From Candidatus Roizmanbacteria bacterium GW2011_GWC2_34_23 (GTDB lineage: Bacteria; Patescibacteriota; Microgenomatia; UBA1406; GWC2-37-13), in assembly GCA_000990305.1 (NCBI GenBank), contig LBPR01000008.1, forward strand, positions 1 through 42,041: a stretch of 42,041 nucleotides of DNA. The letters are read 5' to 3'. Positions 23,839-32,512 of this stretch are shown here, piece after piece (positions within the stretch are counted from its first letter, which is position 1; each line of letters begins with the position of its first letter). Made by a program: the position numbers and the translations under genes. The notes under the pieces are model-generated. The model was not told the origin of the DNA. It was given only the letters and a program-made list of their open reading frames with translations, and did no database searches.

Positions 23839-24224
23839 AATACCTTGCGGAAGTTGATCCTGAAATTCAAAAACTATTCGGTGATATTTCTCCACCTGCC
23901 GCTATGAATGTTGGTGGTGGTGATCCTGTTCAGGGATTGGGTAAATTTATTGGCTTTGGTATTCAAATGTTTATACTGGTTGCCGGTTTGTTTATGCTGG
24001 TTTATCTTTTGTGGGGTGCCTTTGATTGGATTTCTTCAAGCGGAGAGAAAGAAAAAATCACCAAAGCCCAAAATAAAATCACTAATGCTTTAATAGGGAT
24101 AGTTTTAGTTTTTGTCGTTTTAGTAGTCTTTAACTTACTCGCAGGAAATATCTTAGGGATCATTGTAGTAGATCCAAATAATCCAAATGGCTTTCAAATA
24201 AAATTACCAACCTTGGGAGAATAA
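23835..24224 (+). CDS. T4SS pilin-like protein
   Basis: A 129-residue protein of the same plan: N-terminal 35 residues rich in Pro and Gly, a membrane segment (about 38-62), loop SSSGEKEKITKAQNKITNAL, a second membrane segment (about 80-105), and an outer tail with VDPNNPNGFQIKLPTLGE. The loop is the conserved T4SS_pilin signature (also seen as SSQGNPEKLKKAQEMI at the 2928 gene). It probably forms the same membrane structure or pilus as the preceding gene. Confidence 0.85.
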   Translation: MKYLAEVDPEIQKLFGDISPPAAMNVGGGDPVQGLGKFIGFGIQMFILVAGLFMLVYLLWGAFDWISSSGEKEKITKAQNKITNALIGIVLVFVVLVVFNLLAGNILGIIVVDPNNPNGFQIKLPTLGE

Positions 24225-24228
24225 AAAA

Positions 24229-24258
24229 ATACCCCACCCGTCGGCAGGGATATTTTAA
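24229..24258 (+). terminator. Possible terminator after pilin genes
   Basis: ATACCCCACCCGTCGGCAGG followed by GATATTTT gives an imperfect CCC/GGG stem and a short T-run, 5 bp after the pilin stop. The stem is weak. It may instead be another dispersed palindrome. Confidence 0.35.
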
Positions 24259-24283
24259 ATACAATACATTATTTTAGTTATAG

Positions 24284-25012
24284 TTAATCTACGCTCTCAT
24301 TTATACTTTTTATTTTAATTGCTTGACAACACATAAATCCATCTTTATAGCCACGAAGTGTATTTGAAGGTTGAGAACTTGCTTCAATATAATTATATTG
24401 ACCATTGGCTGATTTTATTGAACTACAAGGTCCACCGCCAGTCTTATACCAATCACCTTTACATTCAACCTTTGGCGTTAAAGATCCAAATATAAGACAT
24501 ACTTTATTATTATTTTTACCTTTAAAATAACTTGAAACTAAACCTGTGACATTCTGTATCGTAAAATTATAATTCTTAGCCCAATCTTTTTGCAAACTTC
24601 CATTATCATAATTTTTTTTACTATACCATTCTGCTTTTCCTTTATAACCGTCAATTTTAATACTATTGCAATCTTGACCATATTTATCCTTAAGTTTTGT
24701 GCTATCTTGTGTTTTTGCAATACAGCAAGCGTAACCAGACTTTTCTAATTTGTCGTCTTGACGATAATCAAAAGGTGTATTATAATTTTTTGCTAATCTT
24801 CTACAAGTAGCACTAGCACCTTCTAGCCTATTACCACTACCTATCGGCATAATTCTAGCATTAGTGCATTTACCAGCCGCTTCCGTATCTGTGGTTGCTT
24901 TCATTTTATTAATAAAAATGACGGAAAGAAGTAAAAAAATCGCCGCTAACGATATAAAAAATAATTTAAAACCGTCCCGTTTATAGAAGCTCAATTTTTT
25001 AGTCTTTTTCAT
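24284..25012 (-). CDS. Membrane-anchored or exported Cys-rich protein, unknown
   Basis: The start at 25012 (MKKTKKLSFYKRDGF) is preferred; the product is 242 residues. One N-terminal membrane segment (about 19-38, LFFISLAAIFLLLSVIFI), then an outer domain with ten cysteines (GKCTN, YACCI, GQDCN, KVCLI, VECKG, FMCCQ). The even count suggests disulfides. No family is recognised. It is convergent with the T4SS pilin genes and, like the Cys-rich pilin fusion at 2928, may be a surface part of the same apparatus. Confidence 0.75.
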   Translation of the reverse strand: MKKTKKLSFYKRDGFKLFFISLAAIFLLLSVIFINKMKATTDTEAAGKCTNARIMPIGSGNRLEGASATCRRLAKNYNTPFDYRQDDKLEKSGYACCIAKTQDSTKLKDKYGQDCNSIKIDGYKGKAEWYSKKNYDNGSLQKDWAKNYNFTIQNVTGLVSSYFKGKNNNKVCLIFGSLTPKVECKGDWYKTGGGPCSSIKSANGQYNYIEASSQPSNTLRGYKDGFMCCQAIKIKSINESVD

Positions 25013-25111
25013 AAAAATATAATTATTAACTATCAATGATTAATAACTAAATATCATTTTAATTGGGGGGGGGAGCGGTTGTCAAGTCAAAAAGAAATCA
25101 TAGAAAGAATA

Positions 25112-26803
25112 TTATTCAATCTTATAAATCTTACTTCCTTGAAGGACATAAATAAAATCCTTATAAACCACAAAGTCTGTGGCAGTAGACAAAATTTTTG
25201 AATTCACCTGTTCCTGATAGTCTCCGTTTTTATTCATCACATAAATTATTCCCTTCTTTTTGTCCCAACCGTACACTTTTTCCAAATCGCGAGTGGTAAA
25301 GATTTTATTTATGTTGGTGCTTCCATCAGGTAGATCAATTTTGAATCCGTCACGTAAACCTGAAGTATATTTAAACATAACTGCATCGCCGGCCAAATAA
25401 ACCGAGCCATCAATGCTCAAAGAATTAACTTGAGACAAATCAATTGATTGACCGGATTGAAAATAAGAATTTTTACTGCCAAATCCTGATTCCGCAACCA
25501 TATACTTCCAAATTTCATCTTTTCCTTGATCTAACAAATAAATATTACTGTTAAAAACGACTAGATCTATAATCTTTCCCCAATCTTTGTCATTTTCAAT
25601 TATTTTTTTTGTTTTTCCATCAATAATTTGGTAAATGCCGGCATCTTCAACATAAAAATATTTTTTTTCTTCAGACAAAGCAACAAGGGTAGATTTTTTT
25701 ATTTCATTAGATTGATTTTTATCTAAAGATTTCTTGTCCAGTGAAAATTCATACAGAACTCCTCTTGTCTTATCACTAACTAGAAGACGGTCGTCGTTAA
25801 GATATAATTTGTTGCCCTTTGCGTTCTTATCATCAACGGTCAAATCAAAAAATTCCGTATATTTTTTTTCCTCCTTTTTGAGTATCTTATTCTCAGTATC
25901 TATAATTAGCTTATCCAATCCACTTAACTCATAACTCTTAACACCTACCTCCTGCTTTAACTTATTAGCTTTCTCTTTACTATCCGCGATTAAACTTAGG
26001 GCACTTGACATATTTAAGAATGATACTTCCTCTGCTTGATTTAATTTTTGACTGATAAGATCGTGAGTTAAGTTAATTTTTTTTTGGTTATTCTCGCTTG
26101 ATCGACGCGCATAACCTAAACCAACACTCCAAAATAGAATTATTCCCAAAATAAAAACCGTGATGAATGTTAAAATTTTTTGCTGGCCAAATCGTTGATA
26201 GAAATCCTTTAAACTAAAATTATTAACTCTTGTTATTTCTTCTTCCATTTTTTTTAGTTTTAAAAATAAAGCCGCCGTCCCCTGGTCATCGAGCTCAAGT
26301 AACTCTGGAGTTATTTCATCAATAATATCTGAGATTGGTCTGTGGTCAAATTTTTGATTCAATCCAGATTCCTCTCCCAACAGTTTCATAAATCTATTAA
26401 AAGTAAAGACAAAAACATCTTCTTCTTTGATATGTCCTGAGGCAGTTTCGTCCCGTTCAATAAGAAGGGCCAGTTTATTATTGCGCCGAATATAGACTTT
26501 ACCCTGATTAACTGTCTTCAAATAAAAAATGTTTCCTTTTAAATAACCGGCCGAAAGAGAAAACCCTGACGGCAGATTCTTTTCTTTAATAATGTTTGAA
26601 ATAAAGACATCAAATTGTTGTAAGTTTTCAATCTTAATAACGCTAATTTTTTCGCGAATGTAGGCAGTTAATTCTCGACCGCGATCCGGAGTAATACCCG
26701 TCTCAATTTCAACCGTTAAAAATAAATTATTTTCATCAACGAAGCCGGAAAAACCATCAGGTTTTTCACGACCTAAATAGAAGCCAATTTCTTGCTTAAA
26801 CAT
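25112..26803 (-). CDS. PP2C-like domain, membrane segment and beta-propeller protein
   Basis: The 563-residue protein begins with a domain of about 170 residues that resembles a degenerate PP2C/PPM fold (FLTVEIETGITPDRGRELT, LKTVNQGKVYIRRNNKLALL, EEDVFVFTFNRFMKLLG), without the usual metal-binding Asp motifs. A membrane segment (about 213-233, ILTFITVFILGIILFWSVG) is followed by a helical region and a C-terminal run of short strand repeats (YLNDDRLLVSD, YFYVEDAGIYQI, NIYLLDQGKDEIW, DFIYVLQGSKIYKIE), consistent with a propeller outside the cell. It is a CPR-typical architecture of unknown role. It is 4 bp downstream of the DUF5657 gene, in an operon with it and the PH protein. Confidence 0.75.
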   Translation of the reverse strand: MFKQEIGFYLGREKPDGFSGFVDENNLFLTVEIETGITPDRGRELTAYIREKISVIKIENLQQFDVFISNIIKEKNLPSGFSLSAGYLKGNIFYLKTVNQGKVYIRRNNKLALLIERDETASGHIKEEDVFVFTFNRFMKLLGEESGLNQKFDHRPISDIIDEITPELLELDDQGTAALFLKLKKMEEEITRVNNFSLKDFYQRFGQQKILTFITVFILGIILFWSVGLGYARRSSENNQKKINLTHDLISQKLNQAEEVSFLNMSSALSLIADSKEKANKLKQEVGVKSYELSGLDKLIIDTENKILKKEEKKYTEFFDLTVDDKNAKGNKLYLNDDRLLVSDKTRGVLYEFSLDKKSLDKNQSNEIKKSTLVALSEEKKYFYVEDAGIYQIIDGKTKKIIENDKDWGKIIDLVVFNSNIYLLDQGKDEIWKYMVAESGFGSKNSYFQSGQSIDLSQVNSLSIDGSVYLAGDAVMFKYTSGLRDGFKIDLPDGSTNINKIFTTRDLEKVYGWDKKKGIIYVMNKNGDYQEQVNSKILSTATDFVVYKDFIYVLQGSKIYKIE

Positions 26804-26807
26804 ATCA

Positions 26808-27020
26808 TCAAATTATGAATATTGATAATAGTACTATTATCAATATAATCAAAGAGACTGTCACTTGCAATGAAGTCACGAAAAGAATAAGCCAATTATA
26901 TTTATTCTGCAGGGATTTATTCATAACTTTAACTTGTTTGGAAATCACCAAAGCGTAAAGATAATAAAAAACAGCAAGAAGTGAAATAACAATTTTAAAA
27001 AAAATATCTTTAAAATCCAT
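26808..27020 (-). CDS. Small two-segment membrane protein (DUF5657-like)
   Basis: A 70-residue protein with membrane segments at about 8-25 and 45-68 and the loop SKQVKVMNKSLQNKYN. The QVKxMNKxLxT-like loop fits DUF5657, a family common in CPR. It overlaps the end of the PH-domain gene by 11 bp and precedes the PP2C-like gene by 4 bp, so the three are translationally coupled. Confidence 0.7.
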   Translation of the reverse strand: MDFKDIFFKIVISLLAVFYYLYALVISKQVKVMNKSLQNKYNWLILFVTSLQVTVSLIILIIVLLSIFII

Positions 27021-27561
27021 GTTTTTTGCTTAACAATTTATTAATTATTTGGACTGCGTCGGAAGGATGAGGAACATTAATAAATTCAACATTAGCTTCT
27101 GTTCCAGCAGTTTGGACAAAAATTGATCCATAGTCAAAAAATGATTCTATATATCCGCCACTTTTTACAGTAGTGTCTTCTATTCTCCCAAGTTGAGCGT
27201 TGGTAATTTCTTTATATAAAACCGCATAAAAATCAATGTCAATTACCCGTTTATTAGTTATTATTCCCACGTTAAAATACCAATTTAAAATATTAAACCA
27301 AATATAACTAAGAATAAAAACAATAAAAAATAAGTTAATTATCAATATCTGTCCTAAATTAAAAAAACTTTGAGGAAAAAAATTGAAAACAAAAAATAGA
27401 ATAAAGAAAAGAATTGAGGTCAAAACCCATCTAAGTTGAGTAAAAGGATGACTACGAAGTAGTAAATATATCTTTTCGCCATCCTCTTGAGTATCGAATT
27501 TAATATCAGGATTAAGGATATAAGAATAGAAAGCGGAGCTTTTTTTATTATTGTTTTCCAT
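27010..27561 (-). CDS. PH domain (DUF304-type) membrane protein
   Basis: A 183-residue protein with two membrane segments (about 45-62 and 70-93), then a bacterial PH-like domain: YFNVGIITNKRVIDIDFYAV, ITNAQLGRIEDTTVKSGG and VQTAGTEANVEFINVPHP, ending near INKLLSKK. Role unknown, perhaps membrane-associated scaffolding. It is first of the operon. TATAAT at 27570-27575 (minus) lies 8 nt before ATG and overlaps the 5S rRNA promoter on the other strand. Confidence 0.85.
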   Translation of the reverse strand: MENNNKKSSAFYSYILNPDIKFDTQEDGEKIYLLLRSHPFTQLRWVLTSILFFILFFVFNFFPQSFFNLGQILIINLFFIVFILSYIWFNILNWYFNVGIITNKRVIDIDFYAVLYKEITNAQLGRIEDTTVKSGGYIESFFDYGSIFVQTAGTEANVEFINVPHPSDAVQIINKLLSKKHGF

Positions 27562-27586
27562 TCATTTATATTATATACTATCAATC

Positions 27587-27706
27587 GTCCTGGTTACTTG
27601 AGCGACTTGGCCCCACCCTTTTCCATCCCGAACAAGGTCGTGAAACGAGTCAGCGCCGATGATACTCACATCGAAAGATGAAGGGAAAGTAGGTCGTAGC
27701 CGGGAC
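27587..27706 (+). rRNA. rrf: 5S ribosomal RNA
   Basis: About 120 nt. Helix I pairs GTCCTGGTTAC (27587-27597) with GTAGCCGGGAC (27696-27706). The core has TTGGCCCCACCC, CCATCCCGAAC and GTCAGCGCCGATGATACT, all standard 5S sequence, and ends GGGAAAGTAGGTCG. It stands alone, with no 16S or 23S nearby in the window. Its own promoter is TTGTTT (27551-27556), 17 bp, TATACT (27574-27579), and two hairpins follow it. The 64-aa ORF on this strand is a shadow. Confidence 0.95.
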
Positions 27707-27775
27707 TCTGAAGTAGGCTCGACTTTGTCGAGCTCACTTCAGAGTGGTGAAGTGAACTTAAGTTCTACTTCACCA
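27706..27775. repeat. Two tandem hairpins after the 5S gene
   Basis: First: CTCTGAAGTAGGCTCGAC (27706-27723) pairs with GTCGAGCTCACTTCAGAG (27727-27744) with one AG/GA mismatch. Second: TGGTGAAGTGAACTT (27745-27759) pairs with AAGTTCTACTTCACCA (27760-27775) with one bulge. Both contain GAAGT...ACTTC arms. They may be dispersed palindromes used as 5S 3' processing or stop signals; no T-run follows. Confidence 0.85.
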
Positions 27776-27801
27776 CATTTACTGACTCTAAAGAGTCAAA
27801 A

Positions 27802-28054
27802 ATGAAAAAATTACTTTATTGTGTTTACGTACTTTTTTCTCTAAAAGATAAATTATTTTATATCGGCTATACCACCAACCTTCATGAAAGATTAAAAAGC
27901 AACTGAACCAAGAAGACCTTTTACTCTATTATTTTGTGAATATTATTTATCAATACACGATGCTACTCGAAGAGAAAAATATTTAAAAACTACTGCTGGA
28001 AAGAAAACATTACGATTGATGCTAAAAGATTCTTTACTGCTCGTTGGTAAATAA
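27802..28054 (+). pseudogene. Decayed GIY-YIG endonuclease-like gene
   Basis: From ATG at 27802 the frame reads CVYVLFSLKDKLFYIGYTTN then LHERLKSN and stops at 27904-27906. The family sequence resumes one base off (RRPFTLLFCEYYLSIHDATR, then REKYLKTTAGKKTLR) to a TAA at 28052-28054. The usual EHNxGxxxST segment between them is missing, so an internal deletion plus frameshift has occurred. The 3' end overlaps the convergent gene at 28034 by 21 bp. An intact GIY-YIG gene lies at 30947. Confidence 0.9.
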
Positions 28055-28576
28055 TATATTTTGCGGAATTTGAAAAATATTTTGATCCTTAATGTTAGTT
28101 CGTTTACAGCTCTTAATAATCTTTACTAAATCAATATCCTTATTTTTAATCTTCTCTTTGATCAAGTCGTTATTGATCAGATCGTCTATGCTCATAAAGC
28201 CCAGATAAGTCTCAACTAAGCCAACATAGTTGGACAATCCGCATTTTTTAACACCGTTCAGTTTACCTGTTTCCCAAGTAAAGAGGCAATCTCCATTTAA
28301 TAAATAATTTGTTAATTTATTTTTTAATAATATTTTTTTATCTTTAATAAATAAACTATCACAAACAATTGGTCCTTTGAGATTAAATTTAAATTCCGCC
28401 TTAATCGTTGGAACAATCGTTGGTATTAACAAATTATCTGTTATTGAATTTTTTGGTGAACTAAATTTAAAGAATAACGAAATAACTAGGATAAAAATAG
28501 GAATAATTAAAACGGCCTTGGAGACAAAGGAAAAAAAATTGTCCAGACTATTTGTATTATTATTCACCTGATTCAA
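28034..28576 (-). CDS. Membrane-anchored protein of unknown function
   Basis: A 180-residue protein with one N-terminal membrane segment (about 17-39, KAVLIIPIFILVISLFF) and an outer domain with four or five Cys (IVCDSL, GDCLF, KKCGL, KSCKR). No family is recognised. It starts inside the end of the DUF2130 gene (17-bp overlap), so the two are co-translated. Confidence 0.7.
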   Translation of the reverse strand: MNQVNNNTNSLDNFFSFVSKAVLIIPIFILVISLFFKFSSPKNSITDNLLIPTIVPTIKAEFKFNLKGPIVCDSLFIKDKKILLKNKLTNYLLNGDCLFTWETGKLNGVKKCGLSNYVGLVETYLGFMSIDDLINNDLIKEKIKNKDIDLVKIIKSCKRTNIKDQNIFQIPQNILFTNEQ

Positions 28577-29717
28577 TTTCTTTTAATTGCTCTAATTCCG
28601 GAAGGGTTTTCCCCACAATTCCTTCCAAATCTCCATGCATACCAAGTAAATTATCTTTAATTAAAGAAATATTTTTTTCTTCCCTAGCCCATTTATGAGT
28701 GAACCAATCTTTTTCTTTTTGTAATTCTTGGGATAGGCCAGAATATGATTCATAGATTGCTTCTACTCTTTGCTTAAACTCTATACTGGTTAGGTAATTC
28801 CATAATATTTCTTTCTTTTCTTGCTTACCTTTATTTGCTGAACGAACACCAAATACTTCTATCAAATTGTTTCTAAGAGATATTGCCGCCCCTATTACTG
28901 TTTTATAATCAACCACCCAGATTCCATCCTTCAACCCAAAATTTTTTACCCCCTGCGGCATAACTTGGGTCACAATAATAGCCAATTCTGCTTTTATTTC
29001 TCTTTGATCTTGTTTCAATTTAGATATCCATCCCTCAGTCCAGGCTTTAGTTCTTTTTGACTCCCATAAAATCGTTCCGCATTCTTTTCCGGCGTTATTT
29101 TTTACTGTCTGTACTAAATCGGCTCCTCGAATACCTTTGGGTACGTCGGATATAAAATCGTAAGGGAATTCTGTTCCTAATATTTTTTTTAATTCATCTT
29201 CCATTACTTCTCCTTGAGACTGTTGTGAACCTTGCTCTAATTTTCTTTTGTATTCCTCAACCATTTTCATTGCGTCTGATATTTTCTTATCTTTTTCCAA
29301 AATTTTTAGTTTGTTTTCTTCGTCAGATTTTCTCTTTTCCTCTTCCCTAATTTTTTCTTGTGAAGTCATTAATTTCTTTTCCATTTCAATTCTTTGATTG
29401 TCACTTTCTTGTTTTATTTGGCGTATTAGTTTATTCAGTTCTAATGTTTGTTCCTGCAAAGTTTTTTTCTGATTTCTTAATTCCTCAAGTTCATTACTCT
29501 TGTCTTTGAGTTGCAGTTCCATTTCCTCTTTAGCTTTTTCTTTGAGTTTTGTCAGTTGGCCTTCTCTCCAACTGCGCGCCTCATCATTTAAACGTTTTTT
29601 TTCATCTTCTAATTTCTTATTGGTTTCAACTTCCAGTTTTTCTTTTATTTCATGAGTCATCGCCTGATCGAGAGGAAATTTTTTGCCGCAATGCGGACAT
29701 TTAATCGTGTCGTTCAT
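28560..29717 (-). CDS. DUF2130 family protein
   Basis: The 385-residue protein has an N-terminal zinc ribbon half-site (IKCPHCGKKFPLDQA) and a long coiled coil (about 25-170). The C-terminal DUF2130 domain has a restriction-endonuclease-like core, GIRGADLVQTV then ILWESKRTKAWTEGW, with Asp and E-x-K positions. The family is of unknown function, perhaps a nuclease acting on DNA. The start has TATAAT about 9 nt upstream on the minus strand (29727-29732). Confidence 0.9.
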   Translation of the reverse strand: MNDTIKCPHCGKKFPLDQAMTHEIKEKLEVETNKKLEDEKKRLNDEARSWREGQLTKLKEKAKEEMELQLKDKSNELEELRNQKKTLQEQTLELNKLIRQIKQESDNQRIEMEKKLMTSQEKIREEEKRKSDEENKLKILEKDKKISDAMKMVEEYKRKLEQGSQQSQGEVMEDELKKILGTEFPYDFISDVPKGIRGADLVQTVKNNAGKECGTILWESKRTKAWTEGWISKLKQDQREIKAELAIIVTQVMPQGVKNFGLKDGIWVVDYKTVIGAAISLRNNLIEVFGVRSANKGKQEKKEILWNYLTSIEFKQRVEAIYESYSGLSQELQKEKDWFTHKWAREEKNISLIKDNLLGMHGDLEGIVGKTLPELEQLKEIESGE

Positions 29718-29774
29718 ATAGTTAAGATTATAACAAACCTAAACCCAAGCATATTTGGTAAAATATAGTACTTT

Positions 29775-29847
29775 TGGGGAGTGGTGTAACGGTAACACGC
29801 CTGCCTTTGGAGCAGCGCGACTCAAGGTTCGAATCCTTGCTCCCCAA
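29775..29847 (+). tRNA. tRNA-Gln (anticodon TTG)
   Basis: 73 nt. Acceptor TGGGGAG/CTCCCCA (U1-A72 is typical of tRNA-Gln), D-arm GTGT/ACAC, anticodon loop CTTTGGA (TTG at 34-36), T-arm CAAGG/CCTTG with loop TTCGAAT, discriminator A. CCA is not encoded. The outermost anticodon-stem pair is a C-C mismatch (27-43), so the stem is four pairs and the variable loop is about 6 nt. TATAGT at 29764-29769 is a likely -10. The 76-aa minus ORF here is a shadow. Confidence 0.95.
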
Positions 29848-29857
29848 CACTGATAGA

Positions 29858-30925
29858 CTATAGATTTTTTTTGAAAAAATTGACTGTTCTTTCCATGGCC
29901 TGTTCAAAATAGGGAGAATTAATATTGTGCCCTCCATCTTCATATTCATAAAACTCATAGACTTTTGAATTATCTTTCAAGACCTTTACCAAATCCCTGG
30001 AATAACCAATATTGACAACAGGGTCACTGGTCGAATGATTAATCTGCAATGGACTTGATAAATATTTTATATTCTTTGTTAAAGAAATTGAAGTCCAAAA
30101 ATCATTGTTGAAATCTATTGCTTGGGGATTTGATCTAATATTTTGTATTTCTGATGACGTTTCCCTATTTTTTTGTGAGTCTCCTTCCTTACTCTCAAAA
30201 GGTCTATGGACATAGCTATTATCACTAATTTTATACTTTACAAAATCTTCATAACTATAAACGGCTCCAGCCCAAATAACTCCGGCTTTTATTTCTTTTG
30301 AAACCAGCATGGCTCGGAGTACTGCATTCCCCGCCATACTATGACCCCAGATACCAATTCTTTTTGGATCTACTTTTTCAAATTTTTGTAAACTTTTTAA
30401 GGCGCTGATTACATCAATTGTATAAGCTGAAGAAAAATATGAACCAGAGGGATCCCCTTCTGATTTGCCATTACCCCGAAAATCTATTTTAAAGACAACA
30501 AAACCATTTTTGGCTAAATAGTCTATGTAAGAAACATATCCTTCGGTCGTTTGATATTGAGACGGCGGAATATAACCATGATTAAAAATAATTGCGGAGA
30601 AACCATTAACCGGTTCCTTATCTATTGGGACGGTTAATAAACCATAGACTTTATTGCCCTCACTTAAAAAACTAGCAATATATCTTTTATAATTACTGCC
30701 GTCAGCCAACTCCTCTTCAATTTTTACTTTTTCTGAAACAATGTTCAAAGATCTAAGATAATCTATGCTAATCGGTGAAGCATCGGATTTAATTATCTTT
30801 TGATTTTTATTCGAAATGATTTTTTTCGGTATAACTTTTATTAGGTTATTCTTATCAGAACTAACAAATATTGTAACCATAAAAACTGCAAGTAAAATTA
30901 AAAACATGATTGAAGATTTTTTCAT
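29858..30925 (-). CDS. Alpha/beta hydrolase (prolyl oligopeptidase-like), membrane-anchored
   Basis: The 355-residue protein has an N-terminal membrane segment or signal (about 4-22). The nucleophile elbow is GHSMAG (Ser, about residue 196), the acid is in HSTSDPVVNI and the base in EDGGHN. FNHGYIPP and DFRGNGKSEGDPSG form the oxyanion and DxRGxGxS regions. The layout fits dienelactone hydrolase/S9-type esterases or peptidases acting outside the cell. The substrate is unknown. Confidence 0.92.
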   Translation of the reverse strand: MKKSSIMFLILLAVFMVTIFVSSDKNNLIKVIPKKIISNKNQKIIKSDASPISIDYLRSLNIVSEKVKIEEELADGSNYKRYIASFLSEGNKVYGLLTVPIDKEPVNGFSAIIFNHGYIPPSQYQTTEGYVSYIDYLAKNGFVVFKIDFRGNGKSEGDPSGSYFSSAYTIDVISALKSLQKFEKVDPKRIGIWGHSMAGNAVLRAMLVSKEIKAGVIWAGAVYSYEDFVKYKISDNSYVHRPFESKEGDSQKNRETSSEIQNIRSNPQAIDFNNDFWTSISLTKNIKYLSSPLQINHSTSDPVVNIGYSRDLVKVLKDNSKVYEFYEYEDGGHNINSPYFEQAMERTVNFFKKNL

Positions 30926-30946
30926 ATATTATAATATCGTACCATT

Positions 30947-31213
30947 ATGTATTTTATTTATCTTCTTCGCTGTTCGGATAATTCTCTTTACTGTGGACAA
31001 ACAAAAAACCTAAAAAGAAGAATCAAAGAACATAATAGTAATGATTCAAAATCAAAATATACCCGGGCAAGAAGACCGGTAAAATTAGTTTATTTTGAAA
31101 AATATAAAACTATTAATAAAGCTCTGAAAAGAGAATTTGAGATCAAAAAAATGACGAAAGGAAAAAAAGAAGAATTAATTATCAACTTGCAAAATAATTT
31201 AAACCATTTATAA
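30947..31213 (+). CDS. GIY-YIG endonuclease-like protein (UPF0213/YhbQ type)
   Basis: An 88-residue single-domain GIY-YIG protein: YFIYLLRCSDNSLYCGQTKN (GIY...YCG replaces YIG), KRRIKEHN with the catalytic Arg, YTRARRPVKLVYFEKY and ALKREFEIKKM with the catalytic Glu. Function in DNA repair is suspected for the family. The gene is divergent from the hydrolase gene with a 21-bp gap and overlapping -10 boxes (TATAAT at 30930-30935). Confidence 0.92.
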   Translation: MYFIYLLRCSDNSLYCGQTKNLKRRIKEHNSNDSKSKYTRARRPVKLVYFEKYKTINKALKREFEIKKMTKGKKEELIINLQNNLNHL

Positions 31214-31247
31214 TCATAACTATTACTCATTAAGTATTAGTTAAATA

Positions 31248-32075
31248 ATGATCACTACTGCAATTATTTCTTTTAGAGAATTTTTAGAAGCATTTTTGAT
31301 TGTTGGGGTTTTCCTAGGTATTTCCAGAAAACTCAATTTGAAAAAAGAATTTGAAATTGGTTTGGCGGCCGTTATTGGAGTTGTCTTCTCGCTTTTACTA
31401 GCAACTGGTACTTATCTGTTTGGTAATCAAGTTCACGGTGTCTTAACCGAAAAAAACGCTGAATTACTTGAAGGCTACTTAATGGTTTTTTCTGGTTTGT
31501 TTATTGCCTATGTTATCTTTTCATTACATGATGTTATCAGTCGAAGCCGTGCCGGTACCCTGATCAAAATTAAACAAAAATTACAGGAAAAAGTTTTTGA
31601 TTTTTCGTTATTTTCAACAATTGTTTTTTTGGTTATTAGGGAAGGATTTGAAATTGCTTTATTTACGGCCAGTACTTCTCTCTTTTTTATTTTTATCCAA
31701 AATTTTATTGGTCTAATGTTGGGTTTTGTTTCTGCCTCCATTGTTGGAGTGATGACTTTTTTTGCTTACATTAAGTTTTCTATCGGTAAAATATTTAGAC
31801 TTACCGAATATATGATAATAATTCTCGGTGCAGCCTTAGTTCAAAATGGTATAACTGAACTATTAGAACATGGTCTCAACATACATCTCTCAAAAATAAT
31901 GTCTTTCCCACTAAATTTTTTGCCACATAAAAGCAGTCTCATTGGCCATATGATGAAAAGCTTTTTCGGAATTGATCGCGAGTTCAGTTTTTCCAAACTG
32001 GCAATCATGGGAGGATACGTCTTGATCATCTATCTACTTCGACGTCGCTCCGCCCACTCTTTGAATCGGGTTTAA
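31248..32075 (+). CDS. FTR1 family iron permease
   Basis: The 275-residue protein has about seven membrane segments. The two REXXE iron-binding motifs are visible as FREFLEAFLIVG (about residue 10) and VIREGFEIALFT (about 130). It imports Fe(III)/Fe(II) in bacteria such as EfeU. No partner EfeO/EfeB is seen next to it. Its last 42 bp overlap the convergent DUF5666 gene. Confidence 0.93.
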   Translation: MITTAIISFREFLEAFLIVGVFLGISRKLNLKKEFEIGLAAVIGVVFSLLLATGTYLFGNQVHGVLTEKNAELLEGYLMVFSGLFIAYVIFSLHDVISRSRAGTLIKIKQKLQEKVFDFSLFSTIVFLVIREGFEIALFTASTSLFFIFIQNFIGLMLGFVSASIVGVMTFFAYIKFSIGKIFRLTEYMIIILGAALVQNGITELLEHGLNIHLSKIMSFPLNFLPHKSSLIGHMMKSFFGIDREFSFSKLAIMGGYVLIIYLLRRRSAHSLNRV

Positions 32076-32468
32076 CTGAACATTTTGAGCGGTTACTGAT
32101 CCGTCAGTATTTTCTGATCCGAAAACTGATACCTTTTCACCGATTTTAAGTTCTGACTTATTAACGGTCTCTGCTTTATTGATCTGGGTCTTATCATTGA
32201 TCAAAATGATCTTACTGCTGTTATCTTGCAATTTGACTGTAATTGATTTGTTGTCTGCTGAAATTATTTCCCCAGCAACTGGTCTAAACCCTCCAAGATT
32301 ATTTGCCCCTGTAGCTCCAGTTCTATTATTCCTCATAACATTTTGTCCATTACCAAACTGTCCAGACAGATTACCTTTTTGACCTTGTTGGTATTTCATA
32401 CCTCCGTAAAAACCAGCTCCAGCAAAAACAATAACTAAGATCACTGTTATTAAATAATTATTTTTCAT
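32034..32468 (-). CDS. DUF5666-like exported protein
   Basis: A 144-residue protein with an N-terminal membrane segment or signal (about 6-22), a Gly/Asn-rich linker and a small beta domain: GEIISADNKSITVKLQDNSS, KTQINKAE, LKIGEKVSVFG and TAQNVQL. This is the DUF5666 pattern (an OB-like fold). It is the last gene of the two-component/MacAB operon and probably a surface-attached partner. A strong Shine-Dalgarno sequence precedes it. Confidence 0.85.
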   Translation of the reverse strand: MKNNYLITVILVIVFAGAGFYGGMKYQQGQKGNLSGQFGNGQNVMRNNRTGATGANNLGGFRPVAGEIISADNKSITVKLQDNSSKIILINDKTQINKAETVNKSELKIGEKVSVFGSENTDGSVTAQNVQLNPIQRVGGATSK

Positions 32469-32478
32469 TTATATTTGT

Positions 32479-32488
32479 TCACCTCCTT
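32479..32488 (-). promoter_or_regulatory. Strong Shine-Dalgarno sequence of DUF5666 gene
   Basis: AAGGAGGTGA on the minus strand, about 10 nt before the ATG at 32468. Nearly the same SD is before the RRM gene (38701). Most other genes here have none, so these two may be highly translated. Confidence 0.8.
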
Positions 32489-32512
32489 TATAAACTTTAT
32501 AACTTTATAAAC

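Noticed and set aside
25063-25073. Run of nine G residues before the Cys-rich gene
   Set aside because: It lies in a non-coding gap. It may be a contingency tract or a sequencing artefact, but nothing in frame depends on it.
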